DNA of 64,000 nucleotides from NCBI GenBank assembly GCA_902562425.1, contig CACETF010000007.1, positions 1-64,000 on the forward strand. Direction: 5' to 3'. Numbering within the stretch: position 1 is the first letter of the stretch; each line of letters opens with the position of its first letter. Shown here piece by piece: positions 1 to 10,755 of this stretch. Origin of the DNA: Porticoccaceae bacterium (lineage in GTDB: Bacteria > Pseudomonadota > Gammaproteobacteria > Pseudomonadales > Porticoccaceae). The position numbers were made by a program, and so were the translations under genes. Under the pieces are notes generated by a model, which did not search any database, was not told where the DNA came from, and was given only the letters and a program-made list of their open reading frames with translations.

Positions 1-242
1 CGGGTGGCAGCACAAGAAACGGAAGAGACTCGAAGAGCAAACGTCTGGGCGTTAAAGTTTATGGAGGCCAGATAATAAATGCTGGAGGTATAATAATTCG
101 ACAGCGAGGTACTAAATTTCATCCCGGGCTTAATGTTGGGGTTGGAAAAGACCATACTTTGTTTGCAAAGTCAGATGGGGTGGTTAGGTTTATAAAAAAA
201 GGTACTTTCAACAGGAAGTATGTTGAGGTGGTTTCTCAATAA
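1..242 (+). CDS. rpmA: 50S ribosomal protein L27, 5-prime end missing
   Basis: The first complete codon starts at position 3 and the reading frame gives 79 residues to a TAA at 240-242. It begins at the [16 protein letters not shown] segment, so only about six or seven N-terminal residues (the usual MAHKKA) lie outside the window. The body matches L27: [16 protein letters not shown], then the [13 protein letters not shown] core. L27 is a small basic protein of the large ribosomal subunit near the peptidyl transferase centre. It is normally co-transcribed with rplU upstream, which is not visible here, and followed by obgE, which is. Identification is secure although the start is cut off by the window. 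Confidence 0.95.
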   Translation, partial: GGSTRNGRDSKSKRLGVKVYGGQIINAGGIIIRQRGTKFHPGLNVGVGKDHTLFAKSDGVVRFIKKGTFNRKYVEVVSQ

Positions 243-247
243 ATTTT

Positions 248-294
248 GCGAGTAAAAAAAAAGCCCCTAGTGAAGGGGCTTTTTTTTTACTCGC
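248..294. terminator. Perfect 21-bp hairpin between rpmA and obgE
   Basis: Positions 248-268 and 274-294 are exact reverse complements around a 5-nt loop. The stem contains a GC clamp (gcccc/ggggc) with nine A on one side and nine T on the other, then a gcgagt/actcgc base. The T run follows the GC clamp in either orientation, so it can act as a bidirectional intrinsic terminator or attenuator separating the ribosomal protein genes from obgE. The outer six base pairs beyond the A/T tract are unusual and extend the structure to 47 nt. Confidence 0.85.
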
Positions 295-311
295 AAAGGT
301 ATGATATTTGA

Positions 312-1544
<1,233 letters not shown>

Positions 1545-1580
1545 CCTATTTTAACTAAAGCATGGGAGTACATTTGAGTT

Positions 1581-2702
1581 GTGAGTCGAACTTTTATAAG
1601 CGGAACTCGTCGTTGGGTGGTGAAAATCGGAAGTTCTATCCTCACTAATAGCGGGCTGGGGCTTGATAGAGGCGCAATCGACTCTTGGGTTCGTCAGATA
1701 GACCATTTATTAAATCGAGGCATAGAAGTCGTCCTTGTTTCGTCTGGTGCTATCGCTGAGGGAATGGTAAGGCTTAATTGGACCGAGAGACCCAAGAAGA
1801 TTGCAGAGTTACAGGCCTCAGCAGCAGTGGGACAGACCGGTCTAGTTCAGGCATATCAGGAGAGTTTTCGAAACTTTCACCGCAACAGCGCACAAATACT
1901 ATTAGGACACGAGGATATCGCTAATCGTCAACGTTATTTAAATGCCCGCAGTGTGCTCGTAACCCTCTTGAAGCACGAGATTGTACCGATTGCAAACGAA
2001 AATGATACCGTTTCAACAGAAGAGATTCGATTTGGGGATAATGATCGTCTCGCGGCGATGGTGGCAAACCTCATAGATGCTGATTTATTGGTTATTTTAA
2101 CCGACAGAGAGGGACTCTATTCTGCTGACCCAGCTAAAGAGACCTCAGCACAGCTGATTTCTGAGGCTAGCTGTGACAGTCAAGATCTCGATGAGCTGGT
2201 TGGTGACAGCTTAAGCAAGATTGGCCGTGGTGGCATGATCACGAAATTACAGGCGGCTAGGCAAGCTGGTAATTCCGGGTGTAGTACTGTTATTGTCGGA
2301 GGACGCATAGACAATATTATGTGTAGAGTCGCGGCAGCTGATAGAGTTGGCACGCTTCTCTGGGCGAATAAAAAGCCTTTAGCCGCCAGAAAACAGTGGC
2401 TTGCAGGACAATTGAGGGTGCATGGAAGATTGATATTGGACGCGGGCGCAGTGGATGTATTGAGTAGTAAGGGAAAAAGTCTGCTCCCTGTGGGAGTAAT
2501 GGGTGTAGAGGGCGACTTCAGACGAGGCGATTTTGTAAGCTGTGTTGATCACTCTGGTATAGAAGTGGCTAGAGGATTGATTAACTACAGTGCCAAGGAA
2601 ACTGAAATCATAAAGGGACTTAGCACACTCGACGTTCAGTCTGCACTTGACATGAGCGGCGAGGATGAATTAATACATCGAGACAACCTTGTCCTTATAT
2701 GA
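1581..2702 (+). CDS. proB: Glutamate 5-kinase
   Basis: The protein (373 residues) phosphorylates glutamate to gamma-glutamyl phosphate, the first step of proline synthesis. The amino acid kinase domain shows KIGSS at 15-19, SSGAI at 54-58, NENDTV at 139-144, FGDND at 151-155 and TDREGLYSADP at 174-184. A C-terminal PUA domain occupies roughly 280-360, giving the length of a full two-domain ProB. Translation starts at GTG 1581, 36 nt after obgE, so the two are probably co-transcribed. proA is not adjacent, as in Pseudomonas-type arrangements. No irregularities are visible. Confidence 0.96.
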   Translation: MSRTFISGTRRWVVKIGSSILTNSGLGLDRGAIDSWVRQIDHLLNRGIEVVLVSSGAIAEGMVRLNWTERPKKIAELQASAAVGQTGLVQAYQESFRNFHRNSAQILLGHEDIANRQRYLNARSVLVTLLKHEIVPIANENDTVSTEEIRFGDNDRLAAMVANLIDADLLVILTDREGLYSADPAKETSAQLISEASCDSQDLDELVGDSLSKIGRGGMITKLQAARQAGNSGCSTVIVGGRIDNIMCRVAAADRVGTLLWANKKPLAARKQWLAGQLRVHGRLILDAGAVDVLSSKGKSLLPVGVMGVEGDFRRGDFVSCVDHSGIEVARGLINYSAKETEIIKGLSTLDVQSALDMSGEDELIHRDNLVLI

Positions 2703-2748
2703 CAGCTGAAAGTGGTTTGCGAATAAAAGTCTCGTTAAGATTGTGAAA

Positions 2749-2763
2749 CTACCTAAGAGGTAG
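2749..2763. terminator. Short hairpin between convergent proB and rpsT
   Basis: ctacct and aggtag (6 bp) flank a 3-nt loop in the gap between two converging genes. In the rpsT direction it is followed only by TTTCAC, so a terminator role is possible but weak. Confidence 0.3.
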
Positions 2764-2779
2764 GAGGAGTATTATGTTT

Positions 2780-3055
2780 TTACCCACTGACCGAAGTTAA
2801 CGCTTTAACTTTCGCGTTAAGCCTACTTTTATGTCTTGCGGCTTTATTTTTGTGGATAATGCCCTTATCTGCCATTCGATCAATAATTGGAACAGCAACA
2901 GCTAAGGCTGGTTGCGCAATAGAGTGCTCACCAGTAAGTATTGCAGCGTCTACCTTCTTGAGGTAAGTGCGAACCATAGAGCGTTGACTGGCGTTATGCT
3001 TCCTGCGCCTTTCATTTTGACGGGCACGTTTCTTTGATTGTTGAGAGTTAGCCAA
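2780..3055 (-). CDS. rpsT: 30S ribosomal protein S20
   Basis: The 91-residue product begins [20 protein letters not shown] and is rich in lysine and arginine throughout, as expected for S20, which binds 16S rRNA early in small subunit assembly. The segment [14 protein letters not shown] and the ending around [17 protein letters not shown] match the family. It is monocistronic, convergent with proB and divergent from murJ, the common arrangement in this lineage. The 230-bp gap to murJ must carry both promoters. I could not pick them with confidence. Confidence 0.96.
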   Translation of the reverse strand: MANSQQSKKRARQNERRRKHNASQRSMVRTYLKKVDAAILTGEHSIAQPALAVAVPIIDRMADKGIIHKNKAARHKSRLNAKVKALTSVSG

Positions 3056-3288
3056 CCGAATATCGCTCGTAGGTTAAGTAATATTAGACGTTGGAGTTTA
3101 TAGGCTTTTAACGTTTTGTTCAAGTGCCATATTCGCGTGCAATGTGCCGGACGAACTAACTTTTAGATTAATCGATGTGTATGACTTCTAAAGTTTGGAG
3201 TTGCTCTTTTATTTAATCGCTTGGAGTTGTGTGTCTCCATGCGTACACTCTGTAATTTATTTGCTTAGTGCTAATAGGGAAAATACGT

Positions 3289-4956
3289 GTGGGCATAGAA
3301 AAGCAACCGCAGCATAGTGACGAGAATTTACCAGCGATGTCAAACATCACCGGTAGTGGTGTTGGACGGTTATTTCGTGCCACTGGGATTGTAAGCGTTT
3401 TGACCATGCTGTCCCGTGTATTTGGTTTAATTAGAGATGTGATGTTAGCTCGAGTGATCGGCGCAGATATGCTTGCGGATGTTTTCTTCGTAGCTTTTAA
3501 AATACCAAATCTTTTTCGCAGGCTTTTCGCAGAGGGAGCATTTGCGCAGGCTTTTGTTCCGGTTCTTGGGGAGTACCGAGAGCACGGAACTAATGCTGCA
3601 GTGCGAGAGCTAGTGAGCAGAGTAATGGGTACTTTGGGCATAACACTTATCTTTTTGACGTTAGTTGTACTCTCTTTCGCCCCATTTTTTGCTGCACTGT
3701 TTGCGCCTAGTTGGTACCTCAATAGTCCAGAAAAGTTTGAGGCTACTGTTTCTATGCTGCGTGTTACTTTTCCTTACCTGATGTTCATTTCGCTGACGGG
3801 TGCTGCCGGGGCAATATTAAATAGCTATGACCGTTTTGCTGTGCCCTCTTTTACTCCTATCTTATTGAATATTTGCATAATTTTTGCTGCGATATTTGCA
3901 ACTTCCTGGTTCGATAGACCCGCTTTTGCGATTGCTTGGGGAGTTTTTATTGCGGGAATAATTCAGTTCGCATTTCAGCTGCCGTTTTTGAGGCAAATAC
4001 ATATGTTGCCTGCGCCGATGATTGATTGGCACCACCCAGGCGTTATCAAAATTTTAACTCTCATGGGTCCAGCAATTTTTGGGATTTCTGTATCTCAAAT
4101 TAACCTTTTACTCGATACTATTTTAGCGACTTTTTTACCAACCGGCAGTGTCTCTTGGCTTTATTATTCTGATCGAATTGCCGAATTACCTCTGGGAGTT
4201 TTTGGTGTAGCAATCGCAACCGTAATTTTACCCAGTTTATCCCGAAACTTTGCCTCTAAGTCATCGGTGCTTTTCTCTGCTACATTGGAATGGGCGATAA
4301 CACTAGTCCTTATCGTGGCAATACCGGCTACAGTTGGGCTGATGATACTAGCAGAACCGATATTAATTACGTTGTTTTATTATGGCGATGTTATGACATT
4401 AATGGACATGGAAATGGCAACACTTAGCATGCGCGCCTACGCTAGCGGGTTAGTTGCTTTCATGTTGATTAAGGTTTTAGCGCCCGGCTTCTTTGCGAGG
4501 CAGGACATGCGAACACCAGTCCGAATAGGGATTTTCGCTATGGTCATGAATATGGTTTTTAATTTAATTTTTCTTTCTGCCCTCCATTTTTATTGGCAAA
4601 TTGGTCATGTTGGCTTGGCACTTGCAACATCATTATCGGCTTATATCAATGCCGGATTACTTTATGTAGAATTAAGAAAGCAAGGGATTTATTTTTCAGT
4701 CGGTGCGGTAGGCCGGCTAATAAAACCTTTGGCTTTTGCTTTGACTTTGATGACTGCTATTCTGATTTTCTTGACGATTTATTTTGGCGTACATGATTCT
4801 GCAGGCTGGGAAGACATTGATGGATTGAGTCGAATTTTGCGCCTGATAGTTATCTGCACGTTGGCTTGCGCTGGATACCTAGCGGCACTTTGGGTTTCCG
4901 GAGTTCGTTACGCAGATCTCGCCGGCCCGCGCATGGAATCATATTCAAATGTTTAG
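3289..4956 (+). CDS. murJ: Lipid II flippase MurJ (MviN family)
   Basis: This is a polytopic inner membrane protein of about 555 residues with some 14 hydrophobic segments. It carries the MurJ N-terminal signature TGIVSVLTMLSRVFGLIRDV and the F..AFKIPNLFRRLFAEGAFAQAFVPV stretch. MurJ flips the lipid-linked peptidoglycan precursor to the periplasmic face. The start is uncertain. GTG 3289 has an AGGGA element about 7 nt upstream and I prefer it. GTG 3268 is possible, and ATG 3337 (MSNITGSGVGRLFRATG) would give the more usual N-terminal length but lacks a clear ribosome binding site. The gene precedes ribF and ileS. Confidence 0.93.
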   Translation: MGIEKQPQHSDENLPAMSNITGSGVGRLFRATGIVSVLTMLSRVFGLIRDVMLARVIGADMLADVFFVAFKIPNLFRRLFAEGAFAQAFVPVLGEYREHGTNAAVRELVSRVMGTLGITLIFLTLVVLSFAPFFAALFAPSWYLNSPEKFEATVSMLRVTFPYLMFISLTGAAGAILNSYDRFAVPSFTPILLNICIIFAAIFATSWFDRPAFAIAWGVFIAGIIQFAFQLPFLRQIHMLPAPMIDWHHPGVIKILTLMGPAIFGISVSQINLLLDTILATFLPTGSVSWLYYSDRIAELPLGVFGVAIATVILPSLSRNFASKSSVLFSATLEWAITLVLIVAIPATVGLMILAEPILITLFYYGDVMTLMDMEMATLSMRAYASGLVAFMLIKVLAPGFFARQDMRTPVRIGIFAMVMNMVFNLIFLSALHFYWQIGHVGLALATSLSAYINAGLLYVELRKQGIYFSVGAVGRLIKPLAFALTLMTAILIFLTIYFGVHDSAGWEDIDGLSRILRLIVICTLACAGYLAALWVSGVRYADLAGPRMESYSNV

Positions 4957-5039
4957 CGGTCTCAAAATACGTTGGTTCTTTTGGGCCTTCGATTTAATCA
5001 TAATAAATATCAAGAATGTGAGATGGGACATTTTCTGTA

Positions 5040-5987
5040 GTGCGATTCGGTAAATTGACCTTTGTTCAGAATTTAAAGTCACTCACTGCTGGCTTGAGGG
5101 GGTCTGCCGTGAGTATTGGCTCCTTTGATGGAGTACATTTGGGGCATCAGGCGGTATTGACAGAACTCATACAACAAGCGAAATCAAATGGACTATTTTC
5201 CGTCGCGATGACTTTCGAGCCTCAACCCAGAGAGTATTTTAATGAGTTAAGAGCGCCGGCTAGATTGATGAGATTGAGGGAAAAGGTTGAGGTGCTTTCT
5301 TCTCTTGGAATTGATCAAATCGTGTGTTTAAAGTTTAACAAAGTCCTCCGAGCATTGAGCGCTCAGGATTTTATAATCCGCGTTTTGGTAGAGGGTTTAC
5401 GAGTTAAACATCTAATCGTTGGAGACGACTTTCGCTTTGGTTGTGATCGGAGCGGGGATTTTTCGATGTTGTATGAATATGGCAAGGCGAATGGGTTTTC
5501 CGTAAAAAATACAGACACTTTTGAGAGTCAAGGAGAGAGGATAAGTAGCACTTTAGTGCGACGTATTATAAGTGAGGGTGATTTTCCGCGCGCAGAGGAG
5601 TTGCTTGGAAGGCCTTTTGAAATTAAAGGTCGTGTGATGCATGGTAAGAAGCTCGGCAGGAAACTTGGATTTCCCACAGCAAATATAAATATTAATCGCC
5701 TTAGAGCACCATTATCAGGAGTATATGCCGTTCTGGTGAAGACTGAATCGGAAATTTTTGAGGGGGCCGCCAATGTAGGCATAAGACCGACGATCGGTGA
5801 TCTTGAGAGACCACTTCTCGAGGTCCATATATTTAATTTTGATCGGGATATTTACGGGAGCTTCCTCCGTGTACAATTCCTGCATAAAATCCGTGACGAG
5901 TTGAAATTTAATGACCTCGGCAGGCTAGCAACTCGTATCCAAAAAGATATGAATCAGATTCAAAAGTGGTTTATGACAGAAAGATAA
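5040..5987 (+). CDS. ribF: Bifunctional riboflavin kinase / FAD synthetase
   Basis: The 315-residue product makes FMN from riboflavin and then FAD. The N-terminal adenylyltransferase domain has GSFDGVHLGH at 27-36 and GDDFRFG at 128-134. The C-terminal flavokinase domain has the GRKLGFPTANI motif around 206-216. Translation starts at GTG 5040, which gives a normal N terminus. It lies between murJ and ileS, 83 nt after murJ and 42 nt before ileS, the conserved order of the ribF-ileS-lspA cluster in gammaproteobacteria. No FMN riboswitch is visible upstream. Confidence 0.96.
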   Translation: MRFGKLTFVQNLKSLTAGLRGSAVSIGSFDGVHLGHQAVLTELIQQAKSNGLFSVAMTFEPQPREYFNELRAPARLMRLREKVEVLSSLGIDQIVCLKFNKVLRALSAQDFIIRVLVEGLRVKHLIVGDDFRFGCDRSGDFSMLYEYGKANGFSVKNTDTFESQGERISSTLVRRIISEGDFPRAEELLGRPFEIKGRVMHGKKLGRKLGFPTANININRLRAPLSGVYAVLVKTESEIFEGAANVGIRPTIGDLERPLLEVHIFNFDRDIYGSFLRVQFLHKIRDELKFNDLGRLATRIQKDMNQIQKWFMTER

Positions 5988-6029
5988 TAGCAACATCGCT
6001 GGCAAGCGCAATAGTATTAAGGGCAATGA

Positions 6030-8852
6030 ATGAACGACTATAAACATACTTTGAATTTACCGAAAACAAGTTTTCCAATGCGAGGTAATTTATCCAAGCG
6101 AGAGCCAGAAATTTTGCGTGATTGGAAAAAAAGAAATATTTACAACGAAATAAGAGAATCTCGAAAAGGACGCACAAAATTTGTCTTGCATGATGGACCG
6201 CCATATGCCAACGGTGATATCCACATTGGACATGCCGTAAACAAAATTTTAAAGGATATTGTTGTTAAGGCACGAACCTTGAGTGGTTATGATGCGCCGT
6301 TTATACCAGGATGGGACTGTCATGGACTCCCCATCGAGCACAACGTAGAGAAAAAAATTGGCAGAGCGGGAGAAAAAGTTTCCCGTAAAATATTTCGTTC
6401 CAAGTGTAGGGAGTATGCGCAAAGACAAGTGAACAAACAGCTGGATGATTTTGTCAGGATTGGCGTAATTGCAGATTGGGAGAAACCATATCTTACTATG
6501 GATTACAAAGTGGAGGCCGATACGATTCGAGCCTTGGGTGAGATAGCGAAAAATGGTCATTTAGTCAAAGGGTATAAACCGGTCTATTGGAGCGTAGTAG
6601 GCGAGTCTGCTCTTGCGGAAGCTGAGGTGGAGTATCGACAGAAGAAATCTTATGCGATTTATGTGTGTTATGACATGGTCAATCAAGAGGATAGAAAACG
6701 ATGCGCCGCGGCGTTTGGGTGTACCGGCAGAATTGGAGCTGTGTCTGTGCTTATTTGGACAACGACTCCTTGGTCTCTCCCCAGCAGTCAGGCGGTGACT
6801 GTTGGAAAAAGTTTAGAGTACACCTTGGTCCAATGCTACCTTAACGGTGGTCAGGTGCAGCTCATATGTGCTTCAGCACTCTTACCGTCTGTTTTACAGC
6901 GTCTCAACGTGGCGCATCACAGTGAGCTCGGGCATTGTAGTGGAGCTGCGCTTGAGGGTTTAGTACTTAAACATCCTTTTTATGATTTGGATTTGCCGAT
7001 ACTGCTGGGTGATCATGTGACTGATGACTCAGGCACAGGCTGTGTTCACACGGCACCAGATCATGGGTTGGATGATTACATTGTTGCATCTGGTTACAAA
7101 ATTGGGACACTAAATTATATTTCCGACAACGGAGTTTTCAAGGAGGATTTAAAATTTGTCGGTGGGCAGCACGTCTATCGGGTTGATAAATTAATACTTG
7201 ATGTGCTGAAAACAAATGGAAAGCTGCTAGCTGTTAGTGAATTTAATCACAGTTATGCGCATTGTTGGAGGACTAAAACTCCATTGATCTTTAGAGCAAC
7301 GCCTCAATGGTTTATTTCGATGTCAGAAAATACTTTATTAGCAGGTGCCCAACTTGCAGTGGATCATGTGAAATGGGTCCCAAGTTGGGGATCATCGCGA
7401 ATCAAGGGAATGTTAGAGAGTAGTCCTGATTGGTGTGTCTCACGGCAGCGGACGTGGGGTGTCCCAATTGCATTTATTGTAAATCGTGAGAATGGCGATT
7501 TGCATCCTCGAACACTAGAGTTATTGGAAATGGTAGCCAAACGTGTAGAGGTGGAGGGTATCGAAGCTTGGTATGATTTAGAGCTTGATGAGTTTTTAGG
7601 TCAAGAGGCGAAAGATTATATTAAAACGAATGACACCCTCGATGTTTGGTTTGATTCTGGCGTAACACATTTTTCGGTTCTTACAGCGAGATTGCAGCTT
7701 GACACACCTGCAGATCTCTATCTTGAGGGTTCTGATCAGCATCGTGGTTGGTTTCAATCTTCCCTAAAAACATCGATAGCAATGAAGGGTATCCCGCCAT
7801 ACAAAGAGGTCTTGACTCACGGATTTACAGTAGATAACAAAGGACGAAAAATGTCCAAGTCATTGGGGAATGTGATTTCTCCTCAGCAAATTGTAGATAA
7901 GCTAGGTGCCGATGTATTACGTCTGTGGGTGGCATCAGCGGATTTTAGCGGTGAGATGAGTGTTTCTGATGAAATTTTAAATAGGGCGGGTGACTTTTAC
8001 AGGAGGATTCGAAATACAGCTCGATTTTTATTATCTAGCTTGAATGATTTTGAGCCGTCAAAACATTTGTGCCCAAGTAGCGATTTACTGTCTATCGATA
8101 GATGGTCTCTTGACCGAGCGGCCTTGATTCAAGACGAAATTTTAGCCCTTTATGCTGACTATAATTTTCACATGATATGTCAGAAACTTCATAACTTTTG
8201 CATTCGCGACTTAGGAGGATTTTATTTAGACATAGTAAAAGACCGGCTGTATACATGTCATGCCGATAGTATCGCACGACGCTCGGCTCAGACGGTCTTA
8301 TTTCACATTTTAGAGTCTTTCGTAAGATGGATTGCTCCGATTCTGAGTTTTACGGCTCACGATGTTTGGAACCACATGCCGGGTGAACGTGCCGCTACTG
8401 TTTTCGCAAGCGAATGGTACCCACTCGCAAAGATGGACGAATCGGATTTGTTTTCGAGGGAGGATTGGAACGTAATTATGCAAGCAAAAGAAATTATTAA
8501 TCTAGATCTGGAAGAAAAAAGGGCTGCAGGCTACATAGGAGGCTCACTCGAGACTGATGCGGTCATTTATGCAGATGAAAAATTTTTAAATTGCCTAGCA
8601 AAACTGGGTAATGAACTGCGGTTTTTGACTATTACTTCCTCAGCCCGAGTGCTTCTTAATGAAACAAATTGCGCCGATAATGAGGAAGTTAATGAAGGTT
8701 TGCAGACCTCAATTACACGCTCACTCGGAAAAAAATGTGTACGCTGTTGGCATTTTACAAGCGATGTTGGGCGATCCAAAGAGCATCCCCAGCTTTGCTT
8801 TCGTTGCATTATAAATCTTAAAGGGCCAGGAGAGACAAGATCACATGTGTGA
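6030..8852 (+). CDS. ileS: Isoleucyl-tRNA synthetase
   Basis: This class I aminoacyl-tRNA synthetase has 940 residues. The HIGH motif lies in [15 protein letters not shown] (HIGH at about 65-68) and KMSKS at about 607-611. The editing domain lies between them ([13 protein letters not shown]), and WDCHGLPIE is also typical. A C-terminal zinc finger is formed by CVRCW and CFRC near the end, characteristic of bacterial-type IleRS. It charges tRNA-Ile with isoleucine and hydrolyses mischarged valine. The 3-prime end overlaps the lspA start by 8 nt, suggesting coupled translation. Confidence 0.98.
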   Translation: MNDYKHTLNLPKTSFPMRGNLSKREPEILRDWKKRNIYNEIRESRKGRTKFVLHDGPPYANGDIHIGHAVNKILKDIVVKARTLSGYDAPFIPGWDCHGLPIEHNVEKKIGRAGEKVSRKIFRSKCREYAQRQVNKQLDDFVRIGVIADWEKPYLTMDYKVEADTIRALGEIAKNGHLVKGYKPVYWSVVGESALAEAEVEYRQKKSYAIYVCYDMVNQEDRKRCAAAFGCTGRIGAVSVLIWTTTPWSLPSSQAVTVGKSLEYTLVQCYLNGGQVQLICASALLPSVLQRLNVAHHSELGHCSGAALEGLVLKHPFYDLDLPILLGDHVTDDSGTGCVHTAPDHGLDDYIVASGYKIGTLNYISDNGVFKEDLKFVGGQHVYRVDKLILDVLKTNGKLLAVSEFNHSYAHCWRTKTPLIFRATPQWFISMSENTLLAGAQLAVDHVKWVPSWGSSRIKGMLESSPDWCVSRQRTWGVPIAFIVNRENGDLHPRTLELLEMVAKRVEVEGIEAWYDLELDEFLGQEAKDYIKTNDTLDVWFDSGVTHFSVLTARLQLDTPADLYLEGSDQHRGWFQSSLKTSIAMKGIPPYKEVLTHGFTVDNKGRKMSKSLGNVISPQQIVDKLGADVLRLWVASADFSGEMSVSDEILNRAGDFYRRIRNTARFLLSSLNDFEPSKHLCPSSDLLSIDRWSLDRAALIQDEILALYADYNFHMICQKLHNFCIRDLGGFYLDIVKDRLYTCHADSIARRSAQTVLFHILESFVRWIAPILSFTAHDVWNHMPGERAATVFASEWYPLAKMDESDLFSREDWNVIMQAKEIINLDLEEKRAAGYIGGSLETDAVIYADEKFLNCLAKLGNELRFLTITSSARVLLNETNCADNEEVNEGLQTSITRSLGKKCVRCWHFTSDVGRSKEHPQLCFRCIINLKGPGETRSHV

Positions 8853-9336
8853 GTCATCTGCCCGATCGAATGTTCAGGTGTGGTACTTAGTTACACTGTT
8901 TATTCTTGCTTTTGACCAGATTACAAAAACTATAATTGTGACTACTTTTTTTTATGGAGAATCGCAGGCGATTTCTTCTTTTTTTAATGTCGTTAGGGTT
9001 CACAATGAAGGCGCTGCATTCAGCTTTCTGAGTGACGCGGGTGGTTGGCAGCGTTGGGCACTGAGTGCCTTAGCGATCTTGGTAAGCGTTATGATCATTA
9101 TATGGATTTCGCGTCTAAATCGTGAAAAATGGCTTGAGGGGTTGTCCTTATCGATGATCCTTGGGGGGGCGTTAGGGAATCTTTGGGATAGACTAACGTT
9201 TGGATATGTGGTTGATTTTTTGGACTTTCATTGGATGAGCTGGCATTTTCCTGCATTTAATTTGGCTGATAGTGCTATCTCTATGGGTGCCGTGATCTTA
9301 ATTCTTGATTCATTTTTAACATCAAGGTCAGAGTAA
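8845..9336 (+). CDS. lspA: Lipoprotein signal peptidase
   Basis: The 163-residue inner membrane protein has four predicted membrane helices and the conserved signal peptidase II boxes: DQITK at 24-28, HNEGAAF at 53-59, GNLWDR at 111-116, VVDFLDF at 122-128 and NLADSAI at 139-145. The aspartates in the last two boxes (D124 and D142) are the catalytic pair. It cleaves prolipoprotein signal peptides after lipid modification; its targets include the phytase lipoprotein and other lipoproteins of the cell. Its start overlaps ileS by 8 nt. Confidence 0.97.
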   Translation: MCESSARSNVQVWYLVTLFILAFDQITKTIIVTTFFYGESQAISSFFNVVRVHNEGAAFSFLSDAGGWQRWALSALAILVSVMIIIWISRLNREKWLEGLSLSMILGGALGNLWDRLTFGYVVDFLDFHWMSWHFPAFNLADSAISMGAVILILDSFLTSRSE

Positions 9337-9364
9337 TGATTGGGTTTTCTGTTGAGGTTATCAC

Positions 9365-9793
9365 ATGAATACTAAATACTCTAAGGTTACAACCATGAGT
9401 TTGAACTTTTCGCTGGAGCTTGAGACTGGTGAAGTCATTGACTCTAATTTCACGTCGCCTCCAGTGACATTTACTTTCGGGGATGGTAATTTACTACCGG
9501 GCTTTGAAGAACCACTTCAGGCCCTCAATATTGGCGACGAGGCTTGTTTCCTTATTCCCCCGGAAAAGGCTTTTGGGCAGTATAACGAACAAAATGTGCA
9601 ACGGATTCCGCGTAAACAATTCCCCCGTCAAGACTTCGAGCTCGGAGCGGTATTTTCCTTTCAAAATGGTGAGGGAGAGCTTCCCGGAGTTGTATCATCT
9701 TTGTCTGACGAGGAGATAGTCGTTGATTTTAACCACCCTTTAGCAGGCAAGTCCGTCGTGTTTAGGGTTAAAATCTTTAATATTCTTCGGTGA
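9365..9793 (+). CDS. fkpB: FKBP-type peptidyl-prolyl isomerase, SlpA/FkpB type
   Basis: The product (142 residues) matches the small cytoplasmic FKBP/SlyD-like isomerases usually found between lspA and ispH. It shows [27 protein letters not shown] and the [11 protein letters not shown] segment, followed by the inserted flap domain containing [10 protein letters not shown]. It should catalyse prolyl cis-trans isomerisation and chaperone folding. It lies 28 nt after lspA and 10 nt before ispH. Two early ATGs (9365 and 9395) are possible starts. The first gives a slightly longer N terminus than usual. Confidence 0.92.
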   Translation: MNTKYSKVTTMSLNFSLELETGEVIDSNFTSPPVTFTFGDGNLLPGFEEPLQALNIGDEACFLIPPEKAFGQYNEQNVQRIPRKQFPRQDFELGAVFSFQNGEGELPGVVSSLSDEEIVVDFNHPLAGKSVVFRVKIFNILR

Positions 9794-9803
9794 GGGCTAC
9801 TTA

Positions 9804-10748
9804 GTGAAAATAAAATTAGCGAATCCAAGAGGGTTTTGTGCGGGGGTCGATAGGGCAATAGAAATTGTTGAGAGGGCTCTTAAACTATTCGGTGCGCCTC
9901 TTTATGTGCGTCATGAGGTTGTTCATAACAAGGCTGTGGTGGACGACATGCGTTCAAGGGGAGTTGTTTTTGTAGAGGATTTGAAGGATGTTCCAGACGA
10001 AGTGACGCTCATTTTTAGTGCTCATGGGGTCCCGGAAAAAGTGCGCCGTGACGCGCGTGAGAGGTCTCTGCAGGTGTTTGATGCCACCTGCCCCCTCGTC
10101 ACCAAGGTGCATCTGGAGGTTCAGAAATACAGTCGAGAGGGTTTTGAGTGTATTTTGATTGGACACTCCGGTCATCCCGAAGTAGAGGGTACAATAGGTC
10201 AATATGATGCTTCAGCTGGTGGTTCTATTTATTTAGTAGAGAATGAACAGGAAGCCTTAAAAATTACGGTGAAGGATCCGGATAATTTAGCATATGTTAC
10301 CCAAACTACCTTGTCGGTTGATGATACTGCGCGGGTGATTGGTATCCTTCGTGATCGATTCCCAAATATTATTGGTCCGAGAAAAGATGATATATGTTAT
10401 GCTACACAAAATCGCCAAGACGCGGTTCGACAGTTGGCAATTGAGACTGACGTTGTTTTAGTAGTGGGATCAGTTACCAGCTCAAACTCAAATCGTTTGA
10501 AAGACCTGGCCGAGCGTTGCGGATGCAGAGCGTATCTTGTAGACAGTGCTGCGGAAATACGGTCCAGTTGGTTGGATAATGTACGAAGTATAGGCATCAG
10601 TGCTGGAGCCTCAGCTCCGGATTTTCTTGTGAAAGATGTGGTGAATAAGTTGATTTCTTTAGGCGGCGAACCACCCAGAGAACTTGATGGTGTAGTCGAA
10701 AACATCACATTCTCTCTTCCAAAAGAGCTTCGTACTCACTCGCTCTAA
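9804..10748 (+). CDS. ispH: 4-hydroxy-3-methylbut-2-enyl diphosphate reductase
   Basis: The 314-residue IspH/LytB is the last enzyme of the MEP isoprenoid pathway, making IPP and DMAPP. The three iron-sulfur ligands are present: C12 in [13 protein letters not shown]96 in [11 protein letters not shown] and C198 in [11 protein letters not shown]. Active-site H41, H124 and E126 (SGHPEVEGT) are also present. It begins at GTG 9804 and ends the housekeeping operon. Its stop is 7 nt from the convergent pgi stop, with no clear terminator between them. Confidence 0.98.
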   Translation: MKIKLANPRGFCAGVDRAIEIVERALKLFGAPLYVRHEVVHNKAVVDDMRSRGVVFVEDLKDVPDEVTLIFSAHGVPEKVRRDARERSLQVFDATCPLVTKVHLEVQKYSREGFECILIGHSGHPEVEGTIGQYDASAGGSIYLVENEQEALKITVKDPDNLAYVTQTTLSVDDTARVIGILRDRFPNIIGPRKDDICYATQNRQDAVRQLAIETDVVLVVGSVTSSNSNRLKDLAERCGCRAYLVDSAAEIRSSWLDNVRSIGISAGASAPDFLVKDVVNKLISLGGEPPRELDGVVENITFSLPKELRTHSL

Positions 10749-10755
10749 ATTAATA

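Noticed and set aside
3213-3722. 169-codon minus-strand frame opposite murJ
   Set aside because: It lies wholly against a clear murJ and has no recognisable protein features; a shadow of the real gene.
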